A DNA stretch of 64,000 nucleotides, taken from Bicyclus anynana. Its lineage: Eukaryota; Arthropoda; Insecta; Lepidoptera; Nymphalidae. Each line of letters begins with the position of its first letter. The first letter of the stretch is position 1. This document shows, in pieces, positions 8,999 to 19,710 of this stretch. The position numbers and the translations under genes were made by a program. The DNA is taken from the NCBI RefSeq assembly GCF_947172395.1, contig NC_069106.1:5022001-5086000 (forward strand), read 5' to 3'. A model generated the notes under the pieces. That model was not told the DNA's origin, ran no database searches, and worked only from the letters and a program-made list of their open reading frames with translations.

Positions 8999-9302
8999 GT
9001 TATCAACCCATATTCGGCTCACTGCTGAGCTCGAGTCTCCTCTCAGAATGAGAGGGGTTAGGCCAATAGTCCACCACGCTGGCCCAATGCGGATTGGCAG
9101 ACTTCACACACGCAGAGAATTAACAAAATTCTCTGGTATGCAAGTTTCCTCACGATGTTTTCCTTCACCGTTGGAGTCGCATGATATTTAATTTCGTAAA
9201 ATGCACACAACTGAAAAGTTGGAGGTGCATCCCCGGACTGGATTCGAACCCACACCCTCCAGAATCGGAGGCAGAGGTCATATCCACTGGGCTATCACAG
9301 CT
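8999..9302 (-). repeat. SINE-B, near full length
   Basis: Minus strand. The tail 'acccatattcggctcactg' is followed by 'ccaccacgctggcccaatgc', 'acgatgttttccttcaccg', the B box 'ggattcgaacccacaccctc' and the head 'atatccactgggctatcac'. The pol III A and B boxes are readable. Confidence 0.85.
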
Positions 9303-9565
9303 TTTAACTTATAAGATATAATGTAATGTATGGATATAATGTAATCCCATAAATAAAGCCACAGGGCGCAACCAGCATGTGATAATGTCATAAAAGCGGT
9401 ACTTTCTCATTACAAAGTTAACCCTCTTTACAAGTTAAGCTCATTTTAATTAAAAACTTTATCTACATAAATCATTAAAGTTAATTTAAGCCTACCTTTT
9501 AATGCTTTTATTCACACGTAGCCTGCTGCTTCGTTCGAATGGTTTATATGAGTTTTATCAAATAC

Positions 9566-9762
9566 ATTTTGTTGGCTGAGTTTTTTGTGGGCTCTTCTCG
9601 GACCAAGGCGCGTTTGGAACCCTCGTAACTTTAATTTTAAGTTTTCGAATAATTATTATCACCATTATCTTAAGTTTAATATTATTACCTGACGTTTCGA
9701 AAGAGCTTGTAAACTAAGCCTATTTGAAATAAATGAATTTTGACTTTGACTTTGTTACTTAA
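9566..9762 (+). repeat. LINE 3' end (L2/CR1-like)
   Basis: Second copy of the sequence at 5746, ending 'aaataaatgaattttgac' then 'tttgactttg'. The TTTGAC-type terminal repeats support a LINE 3' end. Confidence 0.6.
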
Positions 9763-10100
9763 TAAAAAATAGCTCAGTTCGTGTATTGAAGTGTACATTG
9801 CACGGAAGATTCTACAGATCTCTTATTTAGGGGAACCAAATTAATAACACCATCGATATCTTGGTAAGGAAACTTGCATACCTGGTTGGTTGGTTTGTTG
9901 GTTGTATGGTTTATGTATTATTTGAATATATGTATTTTATATTATTTATACAACCTGCACTGTTTTTGCATTTTCCTAGAAGAAATCGCTACGTAGCGAT
10001 AAGGCCGCCTTTTGTTTCTTACTTCTGTGCTATACTTTTTTCTGTCTTGTTATTTGCTTTTCTTATGGTGTGGTGTACAAATAAAGTATAAATAAATAAA
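9763..10100. other. Unassigned sequence
   Basis: No family recognised. The ORF at 9861-10091 is rich in F, V and Y but has no domain I know. It ends in 'aataaataaata', so it may be a LINE tail. Confidence 0.4.
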
Positions 10101-10220
10101 TACCTGGGAATTTCTTGCATTGGGCCAGCGTAGTGGACCTAACCCCTCTCATTCTGAGAGGAGACTCGTGCTCAACAGTGAGCCGAATATGGATTGTTAG
10201 TGATGAAAATGATGATGATG
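10101..10220 (+). repeat. SINE-B tail fragment
   Basis: 'cattgggccagcgtagtgga' followed by 'cccctctcattctgagagga', 'ctcgtgctcaacagtgagcc' and a 'gatgatgatg' end. The head is missing. Confidence 0.8.
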
Positions 10221-10525
10221 TATCATGGTTGCAATTCGGTATTTGCAACCATCCATCGGGAGGGTTTTGTCTGTGCAATTATGGATGAAGTTATCAAAAC
10301 TACCGAAAACATTAAGTAAGACACTCTATTTCGTATTAATCGGTTATGCCTTAGTCTATACCAGAGGTTCCCAAGGTATTTCTTCTCATGGACCACTTTC
10401 GAAATCTAGCTGGTTACAGTAGACCCCCTGAAACAACATTTCAATCATTTTCCAAATTTCGAATAAATATGGCTCAATTACAATCAAACTAGCAACAAAA
10501 TTAGCAGTCTTGAAAAAAAACTGAG

Positions 10526-10756
10526 TGTGTCCACCTAATGTGGGTCGACCACTTCTGCGCTATCTAGGGCGGAGCCGCCATTCCAGCACCTTGGGACTCC
10601 AACGTCCATCGATTCTTCGACTCTTGTGCCCCGCCCATTGGCACTTCAGCTTCGCGACTCGTTGAGCTATGTCAGTCACTTTGGTTCTTCTGCGGATCTT
10701 TTCATTTCTGATTCGATCACTACTACCTATTGCTGAGATACTCCGAGCATAGCTAT
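10526..10756 (-). pseudogene. RTE-like LINE fragment
   Basis: 'gggcggagccgccattccag', 'acgtccatcgattcttcgac' and 'ccattggcacttcagcttcg' on the minus strand correspond to the RTE segment around W-x-G-H-I-x-R-R-x-D-G-R-W-G-P-K-V-L. It is decayed. Confidence 0.7.
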
Positions 10757-10758
10757 AG

Positions 10759-10844
10759 AGCTATGCTAATTCACAATATTAGCTATGCTAATTCACAATA
10801 TATACTAGTCCGGTGAAACTTTCACCGGACTAGTATTGTGAATT
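10759..10844. repeat. Tandem 22-bp repeat and hairpin
   Basis: 'agctatgctaattcacaat' occurs twice in tandem (about 10760-10802). The second copy forms the left arm of a hairpin whose core, actagtccggtgaaa / tttcaccggactagt (10804-10834), is perfect over 15 bp with a 1-nt loop, extended outward by aattcacaat / attgtgaatt. Confidence 0.7.
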
Positions 10845-10871
10845 ATAAAGTGATGAAGTTTTTAAAACAAG

Positions 10872-11095
10872 GACTTATTTTATATTAATTGATTATGAAA
10901 CACGGCTAAAACGTGATATTAGGTCGGAGTATGCCCGACTAGTTTCGAACCCATACGGGGTTCTTAGTCATGAGCTGGTTCTTGCATCGCGACACGATCC
11001 AAACTGCCGACTCCAACCTAATATCTGTTTTATCCGTGTTTCATAATCAATTAATATGAATAAACCCTCACGATAGTTTAAATTCTAAAAAAGGA
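10872..11095. mobile_element. Penelope-like element, internally deleted copy
   Basis: Shares both ends with the larger copy at 20612-21310: 'ttaattgattatgaaacacg' and 'gctaaaac' on the left, 'gtgtttcataatcaattaat' and 'cacgatagtttaaattct' on the right. It also shares 'gtcggagtatgcccgactag' and 'tcatgagctggttcttgcat'. No GIY-YIG sequence remains. Imperfect flanking copies (aaaacaaggacttatttta / aaaaaaggatttattta) may be a target duplication. Confidence 0.55.
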
Positions 11096-11392
11096 TTTAT
11101 TTATTTTTATGTCTAGTCGTCATTCCGTACACTAATTATGTTTACTTTAAAAATAAGAATGTGTTATGTAAAATATATGTACACAGAAATTTCGTGGTCA
11201 GGTCCTAATTAACGAGCATATTTGACTCGGTAATAAGGAATTGACGTCAATGTCAAAAAAATGTAAGAGTCAAACGTGCAAACGTCAGCTGTAACGCGTT
11301 GCATTACCAAGCGGTTTACCCTCCCTTACGAAGAGTAAGCCGTTTGATTTTCCCACAGCTTCAAGGGAATGTAGACCTTAGTTAATGGTTTT
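11096..11392. other. Unassigned sequence
   Basis: No gene is seen. A short inverted pair, 'aagcggtttaccctccctta' and 'aagagtaagccgtttgat', lies around 11310-11350. Confidence 0.4.
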
Positions 11393-11631
11393 GTTTTTTT
11401 TTTTATTCTGTGCAATACATATGCCCTTGACTACAATTTCACCGGTACTGGAACGCTAAATCGCTTGGCGGTACGTCTTTGCCGGTAGGATGGTAACTAG
11501 CCACGGCCGAAGTCTCCCACCAGCCAGACCTGGACCAATTAAGAAAACCTCAATCAGCCCAGCCGGGGATCGAACCCAGAACCTTCGTCTTGTAAGTCCG
11601 CTGCGCATACCACTGCGCCACGGAGGCCGTC
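11393..11631 (-). repeat. SINE-A, internally deleted
   Basis: Minus strand. The poly-T tail joins 'cccttgactacaatttcacc' directly to 'ggtactggaacgctaaatcg' (about 90 bp of body lost). Then come 'ttgccggtagga', the B box 'ggggatcgaaccca' and the head 'cactgcgccacggaggccgt'. Confidence 0.85.
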
Positions 11632-12010
11632 AAAATTTTGAATTATGAGTTGATACATCCACGCGTACCTGAGAAAAAGTCTCGACATATCTACAGACTT
11701 ACAACAAAGTGAACATAAGGCTTTTGTGTATGTCCTTTTGAGATTCAGAGCCCTAAAAACGAGAACTGCGTTTTGAAAAAAGATCGAAAGTCATAACCTA
11801 TCATAACGTGGAACATATTACTTTGTACACATTTAATACGTGTGTATCATATGCATACGAGTTTATAGCATATCGCATGCATTGTCCACGCATACAAATT
11901 GTCTATTAAACAATTAAAACGAGGACGTTTTATTGAAGTAGCCAAGTAGGCGCCTGATATAAGGAGCAAGATAATAAGTGTGACGCCAAACCAATTGGTG
12001 TAGGTATGTA
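11632..12010. other. Unassigned sequence
   Basis: No gene and no repeat family recognised. Confidence 0.4.
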
Positions 12011-12210
12011 CTTGGCTGACTCCGCGCGGTTTCACCCGCCTGGTTCTCGTTCCCGTAGGAATACGGAGATAGAATATAGCCTATAGCCTTGCTCGATAAA
12101 TGGGCTATCTAACACTGAAAAAATTCTTCAAATCGGACCAATAGTTCCTGAGATTAGCGCGTTCAATCAAACAAACAAACAAACGCTTGAGCTTTATATA
12201 TTAGTATTTT
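12011..12210 (-). mobile_element. Helitron-like element
   Basis: Minus strand. 'ccgcgcggtttcacccgcct' and 'cgttcccgtaggaatacgg' at the 3' end, 'aaatgggctatctaacactg' and 'aaatcggaccaatagttcct' inside, and 'aaacaaacaaacgcttgagc' 'tttatatattagtat' at the 5' end. No coding capacity. Confidence 0.75.
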
Positions 12211-12552
12211 TATAAAGTTATTCTATTTCAGGAAGATAGTTTGGCTTTAGATTTAGTACTAAGGTGACAGTACAAACGCGTCTGTGTGTCTAAATTAAAA
12301 GAAACTGTGACGTTCCCCTTGTCACTAGTATCTACTACACCTAAATACACGTTGTATTCCTGAAATAGAAGAACTATAATAAAAATGTTTGCGAAACGTT
12401 AGAAATTTGGGTTTTTTCCATAAACTCAGTAGCAGCTGAAGGTATTTATTTTTTCAGCCAACAACATTTAAAAATTAAATTAAAATAAATAAATAGGTGA
12501 AAATTGGGAAGTTAGTGGACACCATCATACGGAGAGCACATTCAACAATGGA

Positions 12553-12617
12553 TTATCATCATCATCATCATCATCGTCGTCGTCGTCATCGTCGTCGTCG
12601 TCGTCGTCGTCGGCATG

Positions 12618-12707
<90 letters not shown>
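12553..12707. repeat. ATC microsatellite with GTC interruption
   Basis: About 155 bp of near-pure ATC triplets, interrupted near 12575-12613 by a block of CGT/CGTCAT triplets. The apparent poly-His/Arg ORF at 12497-12745 is a by-product. Confidence 0.95.
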
Positions 12708-13560
12708 TCTATTTTTTATATAAACTGATTTTATGTAATCTTTAATTTATTTTAATATTACGGAAATAAGCATGCCATTTCTTTAATTTGATTGTACAGA
12801 GCCTTGTATTTGTATTTTTTTTAGATTGTAATTATGTAAATACTGTAACAATCACTAGTTAACCAAATAAATAATTAATCATCATCATCATCATCAACAT
12901 CATCAACATTATCATCATTAAATAACAACTGCTGAACATTCCTACGTTCACCAGTGGTCGTTTAATGATGATAGCTCTCCACCACCTCTCGGCTTTCAAA
13001 TAACAGGGCCTGTAGATAAGTGTCACGCTTCGAAAACTAAAAAAGAATGATAGATCTTATCGATATACATTTCCCATAAAATTTCATCAATGTCTGATAA
13101 GTCGTTTTAAGCTGATACGTCTATTTTTATTTTTGGAAAATAATATAAAATTAATTATCTTAGATAAAAATTTATAGCATATTTATTTTCAGTCAGTCAG
13201 TCAGTTTGGACTATTACAAATTTTTCAAGATATTGTTATAAGAAATATCGCAATTCGAAGTTAATTTAATTCCCAGCGCGAGACTTGAAAAGGGGTTGGT
13301 GTTTTATAATTAATGTTATTCAAGCAAAAAGTCATTTTGGTATCAAAGAGAGACAGTTAACAGGCTCTTTTCTTAACAATGTTATTTTCAGATAAATGGA
13401 TGGTGTTTTGAAATAAATTTGAAACTTAAACTTTATAACTTTGTAGAATAGAAATATTATTTTTCTCGCTTACGTCGTTGTATTTGCCTGCTTAGTTTTC
13501 TGACTATCTTTATTCATATCTACATCTTAAAACTCTTATGATCTTCGTCATTTATATATA
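12708..13560. other. Unassigned AT-rich sequence
   Basis: No gene. A second ATC cluster lies at about 12880-12920 and a (CAGT)4 run at about 13188-13205. 12925-13010 ('ccagtggtcgtttaatgatg') looks like faint LINE debris. Confidence 0.45.
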
Positions 13561-14783
13561 CTATGCACAAAAATTAAGGGAGCAGAAAAAAAATCCAAAT
13601 TTTTGGGGGATTTTCAACAGGCTGTAACTTATACAAAAATGGTCGTACAGCAAAAAAATAAAAAGCAAATTGTAGCTCTAAGTGTTTAGTTTTTGGATCT
13701 GAGTTTGAAAATTTTTTTTTGAAAATATTTTTCGAGTAATCATAAGAAAACCACTGAAAAAAAAATTTTCGAAATTTTTTTGGTTTTTTTTTTAATCTAC
13801 GGACTTGATCGAATTTTTGAAAAAATTAAAGGAGCAAGAATTTCGTTCTGAAAATGTCATAATTTACGCTTTTGTGCTTGCGCACGTGTATGTCTGTGGT
13901 TTTATCAGAGATTGAGACCCTGTGGTTCGTCACTTCCACACACACACACACACACATACATCTTCGGAGAGTGAGTTTGGAGTCACAAAATACTGTGGAA
14001 CACACACATACACGTGCGCAAGCACAAAAGCGTAAATTATGACATTTTCAGAGCGAAATTCTTGCTCCTTTAATTTTTTCAAAAATTCGATCAAGTGGGA
14101 AAAAAAAAACGGTTGGCTGGATTGAATTGAAACTTTGTAGGGTTTTTGTGGGTATATTGAACAGTAAAAGGCACACTTAACGTCAGTGGTTTCCGCAATA
14201 TTTTTGATTGGGCGCTTGATTTTCCAAAAAACGACAAAAAGCCCTTTTTTGGATGCTTTTTCAAATTCATGTAATGATTGAAAAAAATTTTTTTTTTCAA
14301 AATTCAATTGCCAATCCTTGTAGAAGGTTTATTCAAATTTTTGAAACCAACCTCAAAATTTCTGTGCGATCATTGGTTGCTGAGATATTGGTAATCAAAG
14401 ACAAAATGATCTTTTTCCATTCAAACATCGATATCTCAGCGAGAAATGCTCGTATAGAGATTTAAAAAAAACAAAATTAAATTTGAATAAACAAGCTATC
14501 CGGTCCATATGGAGGTTGAGTCGAAAAAATTTTTTCCACGTCCGTAGATTAAAAAAAAAACCAAAAAAATTTCGAAAATTTTTTTTTCAGTGGTTTTCTT
14601 ATGATTACTCGAAAAATATTTTCAAAAAAAAATTTTCAAACTCAGATCCAAAAACTAAACACTTAGAGCTACAATTTGCTTTTTATTTTTTTGCTGTACG
14701 ACCATTTTTGTATAAGTTACAGCCTGTTGAAAATCCCCCAAAAATTTGGATTTTTTTTCTGCTCCCTTAATTTTTGTGCATAG
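13561..14783. mobile_element. 1.22-kb fold-back DNA transposon with nested inverted repeats
   Basis: Ends with 'ctatgcacaaaaattaaggg' and its exact reverse complement, flanked by TA on both sides, as expected for Tc1/mariner-type insertion. Outer arms of about 240 bp (13561-13802 and 14541-14783) are almost identical inverted copies. Inside lies a second, separate inverted pair of about 100 bp (about 13799-13901 and 13993-14097) around 'cgcttttgtgcttgcgcacg', with a CA repeat between. Long ORFs here (for example 13930-14307 minus) are low-complexity F/K products. No transposase is seen. Confidence 0.8.
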
Positions 14784-15479
14784 TATATAAATGAGGTAAA
14801 GTTGTTAGAGAATTGTGATATCCCAGTGGATATGAATTTCGAGGGAGTACGTTCAAACCAGGTCTGGAGTATGCACCTCTAACTTTCAGACAAGTGTATT
14901 TCCACGTCTAACACTTATCAGAAGGTGGTAAAACCGTCTCTAAGGGACTGAATTGCAAAATTTGTTAACTGGAGATATAATTTTAATTGATTTACTTATT
15001 AGGCATTTTTGAAAATAGTCCGTTTAATAGGTAGGTAAGTATCCAATGAAGTACTTATCAATCAGATACTTTAATTAACTGTGATAAAGAAATAAATCAT
15101 GACGTTAACAAACCGTTATAAAATGCTAATTTTAACATAGTGAATGATCCAAATGATCCATTGTTATCATCGATCATTATTATTATCAGTTCATCGATAC
15201 ACCTGTGTGATATTCATATCTACTAGTAGATAAACTATAAATAATTTATTTTGAAAATCGAATGATAAATACTAGAAGCTGCTTAGGCTATTTTTATTCA
15301 TGTAATCTTATCATCTCATTAAGTTGATCGCGAACCTGTGCTTTGAAGACGGATTCCGTGTCACGAATCAATGACATTATCTCTAAGCCTTATAAACCAC
15401 TGAAAAGCGTAATGCAGGGTTGCAACTTTTGTCCTATTCTATTTAATATTTATGGCGAATACCTTAAACTACTAAGTAC
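14784..15479. other. Unassigned AT-rich sequence
   Basis: No gene. 14815-14885 ('gatatcccagtggatatgaa', 'ccaggtctggagtatgcacc', 'tccaactttc'-like) is a faint SINE-B head remnant. The rest is unassigned. Confidence 0.45.
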
Positions 15480-15700
15480 TAAAAATCTTTTATCGTAATT
15501 GGATGAAAATTCATACAGTTTTAGCTTCTTTACCTTAAACGTGATGATTGAATTTTGAATTTTGAATGCCCATACACTAACGATCATTATGGCCTACGAC
15601 GTCATTAATTCGTGCCATTTTGTATGGGGCGTTTTTCAGGGATCTGTGGCAGTACCGCAAATAAATCCCTGTAGCTCCGATAGCAATTTTGTTCATCCAA
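15480..15700 (+). mobile_element. MITE-1 fragment
   Basis: 'aaaatcttttatcgtaattg', 'ctacgacgtcattaattcgt', 'atggggcgtttttcagggat' and 'ccctgtagctccgatag' in family order. Both ends are missing. Confidence 0.75.
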
Positions 15701-15802
15701 AAAATTAAATGTGTAAATCCAAATAATTAATGTGATGGAAGTTGCACTAGTATAAACCGTGTCGCTACTTCCGTCGCTCTTCCCTCATTATAGATCTAAA
15801 AT

Positions 15803-15990
15803 AATAAAAATTTTAATAAAAAAATACAACCGACTTCAAAACCAAAAAACGTACCCACTAAACTAAAAAGCGAAAAATAACATCATAATATGTTCTACCT
15901 GCTGATCAGTATGAAGGCGGTGCTAAGCCGGTGATGTATTAATTCAAGCCATTTAGATTTTGCAGACAGTGTTGTTGCATGTGGTCATTT
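15803..15990 (-). repeat. 'aaccgacttc' family element, terminal piece
   Basis: 'aaatacaaccgacttcaaaa', 'gtacccactaaactaaaaag' and 'atatgttctacctgctgatc' 'agtatgaaggcggtgctaag'. This is the same end as at 36655-36850, and it lies head-to-head with the copy that follows, forming a palindrome with arms of about 135 bp. Confidence 0.75.
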
Positions 15991-16004
15991 CAGAAATGGC
16001 TTAA

Positions 16005-16882
16005 ATCAAGACAACACCGGCTAAGCACCGCCTTCATACTGATCAGCAGGTAGAACATATTATGATGTTATTTTTCGCTTTTTAGTTTAGTGGGTACGTT
16101 TTTTGGTTTTGAAGTCGGTTGTATTTTTTTATTAAAATTTTTATTATTTTTCCATTTTTAGTGTAAAATTTCATCTCAAACGAACACATCAGACCCCTAA
16201 TGACAGTCACAACCCATCTTGGTACAAAATTCTCAGCAATACAAATTAATCAAGCCCAAGCATAAGGTAGCTATAGTACACCGTTAAGGGGTTCCCTTAA
16301 TTGACCTTGGTCTTCATCATCAGATCCCTAATGACAGTCACAACCCATCTTGGTACAAAGTTCTCAGCAATACGAATTAATCAAGGCCAAACACAAGGTA
16401 GTTACTCGAAACTGTTAAGGAGTTCCCTTAATTGTCCTTGGTCTTCATCACCAAACCCCTAAATGACAGTCACAACCTATCTATGTGGAAAGTTCTCATT
16501 AATACAAATTAATCAAGCCCAAACACAAGGTAACTGCTGTAAATCGCCGAGGAGTTCCCTCGTCTGTTTTATGGCTCCATCATCAGATCGATTTTAAACC
16601 TTCATGAAATTGTAGTGCTTAAAAGTACTAAATGGAAAAGTTTACGAACACACGAGACACCCATATAATTTTCGAAAGTTCCTCTCAATTTCTCCAGGAT
16701 TCCATCATCAGATCTTGACATGATGCCAATGGGACCAAATGGGGACTATACCGTTTCAAACAAAAAAAGAATTTTTGAAATCGGTCCAGGCGTCTTTGAG
16801 TAATCGGTGTACATACATAAAAAAAAAAAAAAAAAAATACCGACCGAATTGAGAACCTCCTCCTTTTTGAAGTCGGTTAATT
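16005..16882 (+). repeat. 'aaccgacttc' family element with 130-bp tandem repeats
   Basis: Begins with the inverted copy of the preceding piece (from 'caccggctaagcaccgcctt') and ends 'ctcctcctttttgaagtcgg'. Three tandem units of about 130 bp (about 16188, 16319 and 16448 onward) each hold 'cctaatgacagtcacaaccc', 'aattaatcaa' and 'ggagttcccttaattg'-type sequence. The better-bounded inverted copy is at 35949-37211. Non-coding; class unknown. Confidence 0.75.
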
Positions 16883-17005
16883 AGAGAAAATAAAAAATCC
16901 TAATGATAAAAAACTAACTAAATATTAGTAAAAGGAAAAAAACTAAATAAACAAATAATAATAACAACGACGAGCGAAGGAAATAAAATACATGGTAGTT
17001 AGCAA
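16883..17005. other. Unassigned A-rich spacer
   Basis: A-rich sequence between two repeats. Nothing recognisable. Confidence 0.5.
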
Positions 17006-17166
17006 TGATCGCTAATATCCTGCTACTTTTACAAAATTGCTTCACTATTTGCATACTCCTAATATAAATTAGGAGTACCTATGCGAATAGTGAAGCATAA
17101 GGATGATAAAAGTTTTTTAAATTGTATATAAATACAATTTAAAAATCTGTCATCATCCCTATTGTA
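17006..17166 (+). mobile_element. MITE-1 right-end piece, rearranged
   Basis: 'gatcgctaatatcctgctac' to 'gcatactcctaat', then the same segment inverted (aggagtacctatgcgaatag), then the terminus 'ctgtcatcatccctattgta'. A small internal inversion or fold-back of the MITE-1 right end. Confidence 0.7.
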
Positions 17167-17555
17167 GTACAACATTGAAATGACATAGTTCCAAGGTCGT
17201 GTTATTGACTTTTGTACTAAAGTCGCGCGCAAAAGTTGGTATAAAATAAATTAAAGCTATCCACACGACTATATTGATATCAATATTTGTATTTTTTAAT
17301 TGAAACGGATAAAAACAATGTGTGCGGCCCGATAGCGCGCTGTTAGAGATAACTTGTAGGTATTATATCCACAACGCCCACCGTATCGAAATCTGTATCC
17401 GTTGTTTGCAATCCATTCAGTTTTTATTTATTTTTTTAATTAGCTTTTGCTCTTTTGTTCTTTTCTTCTTCAAATGACTCTTCTTCAAATGCTCTGTGGG
17501 ACATTAAAGATGTAAAAATATATCTTCTTCAAATGACTCTCCTTTGACTTGACTT
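17167..17555. other. Unassigned sequence
   Basis: No gene. 'tcttcttcaaatgactct' recurs two to three times at 17464-17545. Confidence 0.45.
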
Positions 17556-17862
17556 GACGGCCTCCGAAGCGCAGTGGTATGTGCGGTGTTATTACAGTAC
17601 GGAGGTCATGGGTTCGATTCCCGACTGGGCCGATTGAGGTTTTCTTAATTAGTTCGGGTCTGACTGGGAGGCTTCGGCCGTGGTTAGTTGCCACCTTACT
17701 GACAAAGACGTACCGCCAAGAGATTTAGCGTACCGGTACGATGTCGTATAGAAACAGAAAGGGGATTTTCATCCTACCCCCATAACAAGTTAGCCCGCTT
17801 CCACATTAGATTGCATCATCACTTACCATCAGGTAACAGGTGTTTTATAGAATGAAAAAAAA
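17556..17862 (+). repeat. SINE-A, near full length
   Basis: Head 'gacggcctccgaagcgcagt', B box 'gggttcgattcccgac', body 'ttcggccgtggttagttgcc' and 'gacgtaccgccaagagattt', tail 'ccatcaggtaacaggtg'. The tail is shortened. Confidence 0.85.
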
Positions 17863-17995
17863 TCGAAATAAATGGTTACCGGAAGGTATTTATTTTGTAG
17901 TAACAGCCGGAAGAATTCTATACAATTAACAAACACAATTTGATGATCATGAAGACGATGCTTTGTGTGTTTTTGTAGTACGAGTATAAAGGTAA

Positions 17996-18184
17996 CTAGC
18001 TGACGTCGCGCGGTTTCACCGACGTGGTTCCCGTTCCCGTAGGAATACGGGAATAATATATAGACTAAAGCCTTTCTCGATAAATGGGCTATCCAACACT
18101 GAAATAACTTTTCAAATCGGATCAGTAGCGCGTTCAATCAAACAAACAAACAAAAACTCTTTAGCTTTATAATATTAGTATAGA
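17996..18184 (-). mobile_element. Helitron-like element, both ends present
   Basis: The + strand reads a|ctagctgacgtcgcgcgg at one end and 'attagtataga'|t at the other. This is the reverse of a TC...CTAG Helitron inserted between A and T. Interior 'gttcccgtaggaatacggga' and 'aaatgggctatccaacactg'. 189 bp, non-autonomous. Confidence 0.8.
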
Positions 18185-18660
18185 TTATGGTCGCTAACAA
18201 TGCTCGGACTATGTCTGCGTGATCGAATGAAAATTATTGAGATCAACAATGAAACGGGGATTAGTCGTATCCGAGAAGAAACGCTAAAAGCAGAGTAGGT
18301 ACCTACATAATAGCGAAAGTAATCAGTGAGCTTTGAATACGTCTGGCTCAATTTATTTGGTAAATGGGGTGCGGGAGATTTTATTTTGCGAAAACGGCAG
18401 GCATAAAGGCAAGGCGAAAACAGTTTTTACTGAAAAAAAAATGCGTGCGTACAAAGTACACATGTCAGAAGTGAAACTTCTTTGGCAAACTAATTTATAA
18501 ATCTTGTTTATATTTATACAAATCTAAAACTTTAGATTTCCGAGACTAAGAGGAAGAAAAAAAGGAAGATAGGTTAGGAATTTAATTGTCATTAAAATAC
18601 AAAGTGTTGAAATTTAATGTATAATTATAAATTATTTTTTTCAATTTATTTCTTTAATAT
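18185..18660. other. Unassigned sequence
   Basis: No gene or repeat recognised. Confidence 0.45.
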
Positions 18661-18669
18661 TTACATTGC

Positions 18670-18905
18670 GCGATTTCTCTCTCTCGTTCAATCTTTCTCA
18701 CTATAGCTCTCTCCCACCTCTCACTCCATAGCACTGTGCGATACGACGTTCGCTCTGTCTCACTTTTTCTCTCAATCTTTCTCACTTGCTTGCTCCCTAC
18801 TCTCACTCCACGGCTATAGTTGCTTCTTGCTACGTTCGCCCTGTCTTACTCTCTCTCCATTTTTCTCGATCGCTCTCTCTCTCTTTTTCGACACTTCCGT
18901 TGCGT
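18670..18905. repeat. CT-rich imperfect tandem repeat
   Basis: About 235 bp dominated by ctctct and 'ctttctcac'. It consists of about two and a half imperfect units of 110-120 bp, each with 'ctctc...actccatagcac'- or 'actccacggctatag'-type sequence followed by 'gacgttcgctctgtctcac' or 'tacgttcgccctgtcttac'. On the minus strand it is rich in gagag, the GAGA-factor core, but any regulatory role is speculation. Confidence 0.6.
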
Positions 18906-19443
18906 ACCGGCGTGACGTTACATCTGTAAAAATTTTACCCTCATGCGCCTAAAGAAGTTTTACATCAAAAAATCTAAATAAGTATATACAACTCAAAGGT
19001 GACTGACTGACATAGTTATCTATCAAAGCACAGCATAAACCACTGGACGGATTGGGCTGAAACTTGGCATGCAGGTAGATGTTATTACGTAGGCATCCGC
19101 TAAGAAAGGATTTTGATCAACTCTATCCCCAAGGGTATAAAATAGGGGATGAAAGTTTGTATGAAACCTTGTCAGTTTAAAACCAATTTGGCTGAATATA
19201 TCAAGCACGATAAAAAACCTTAATTGCTTTCGGTTTATAAAAAAAAAGAATATTGGATCACTCGTCGCCTGGACAAATCGGCTTACAGCAAATACTGACT
19301 CAATTTGCATCTATTTTGTTGTAATTCTCTTACTGTAACTTTTAATAAAGTTTCCGTCCATTGAATCCAAATACATATATTTCAAGAAAGCTTTTCTTTA
19401 TATTACTTACCTAAATATTTTAAAGAACTTATTTATTTAGAAA
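18906..19443. other. Unassigned sequence with a Helitron-related piece
   Basis: 19000-19215 ('aaaccactggacggattggg', 'ctgaaacttggcatgcaggt', 'gtaggcatccgctaagaaag') belongs to the same subfamily as 57655 and 61780. The rest is unassigned. Confidence 0.5.
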
Positions 19444-19710
19444 CTAGCGGACCCGGTCAAGCTTCGCTTTGTATATGCACTTCTTCCCTATCCCTACCCT
19501 AAACCCATTCTCTACACCTACCCTACCCTACCCTACCTACCCCGACCCCTTGACTATTAAAAGTTTGTATGGGAAATAGAAAAAGGTTGTTTTTATGGTT
19601 TTCTCGGCAACTATTTTACTTTTTCTCACTTTTCAAACCTTCCCTATATCTCCAAAAACATTTCAAGATAGTTATTAGATAAATCTGTTCAGCCGTTCTC
19701 GAGTTTTAGC
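19444..19710 (-). mobile_element. Helitron-like element with a short CCTACCC array
   Basis: The plus strand starts a|ctagcggacccggtcaagct, the CTAG 3' end read on the minus strand. A CCTACCC-rich stretch follows (about 19487-19550), the complement of the TAGGG arrays elsewhere. Then come 'ttctcggcaactattttac' and 'agccgttctcgagttttagc'. The 5' end is unclear. Confidence 0.65.

Noticed and set aside
12497..12745. 82-codon ORF with long His and Arg runs
   Set aside because: It is the translation of an ATC/CGT microsatellite with no splice sites or conserved sequence.
13930..14770. Several ORFs of 69-125 codons in the fold-back element
   Set aside because: Low-complexity F/K products of an AT-rich inverted repeat, present on both strands by symmetry. 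No transposase motif.
19487..19550. Interstitial telomere repeat
   Set aside because: The motif is CCTACCC/TAGGG-like, not the insect TTAGG repeat, and it lies inside a Helitron-like element.
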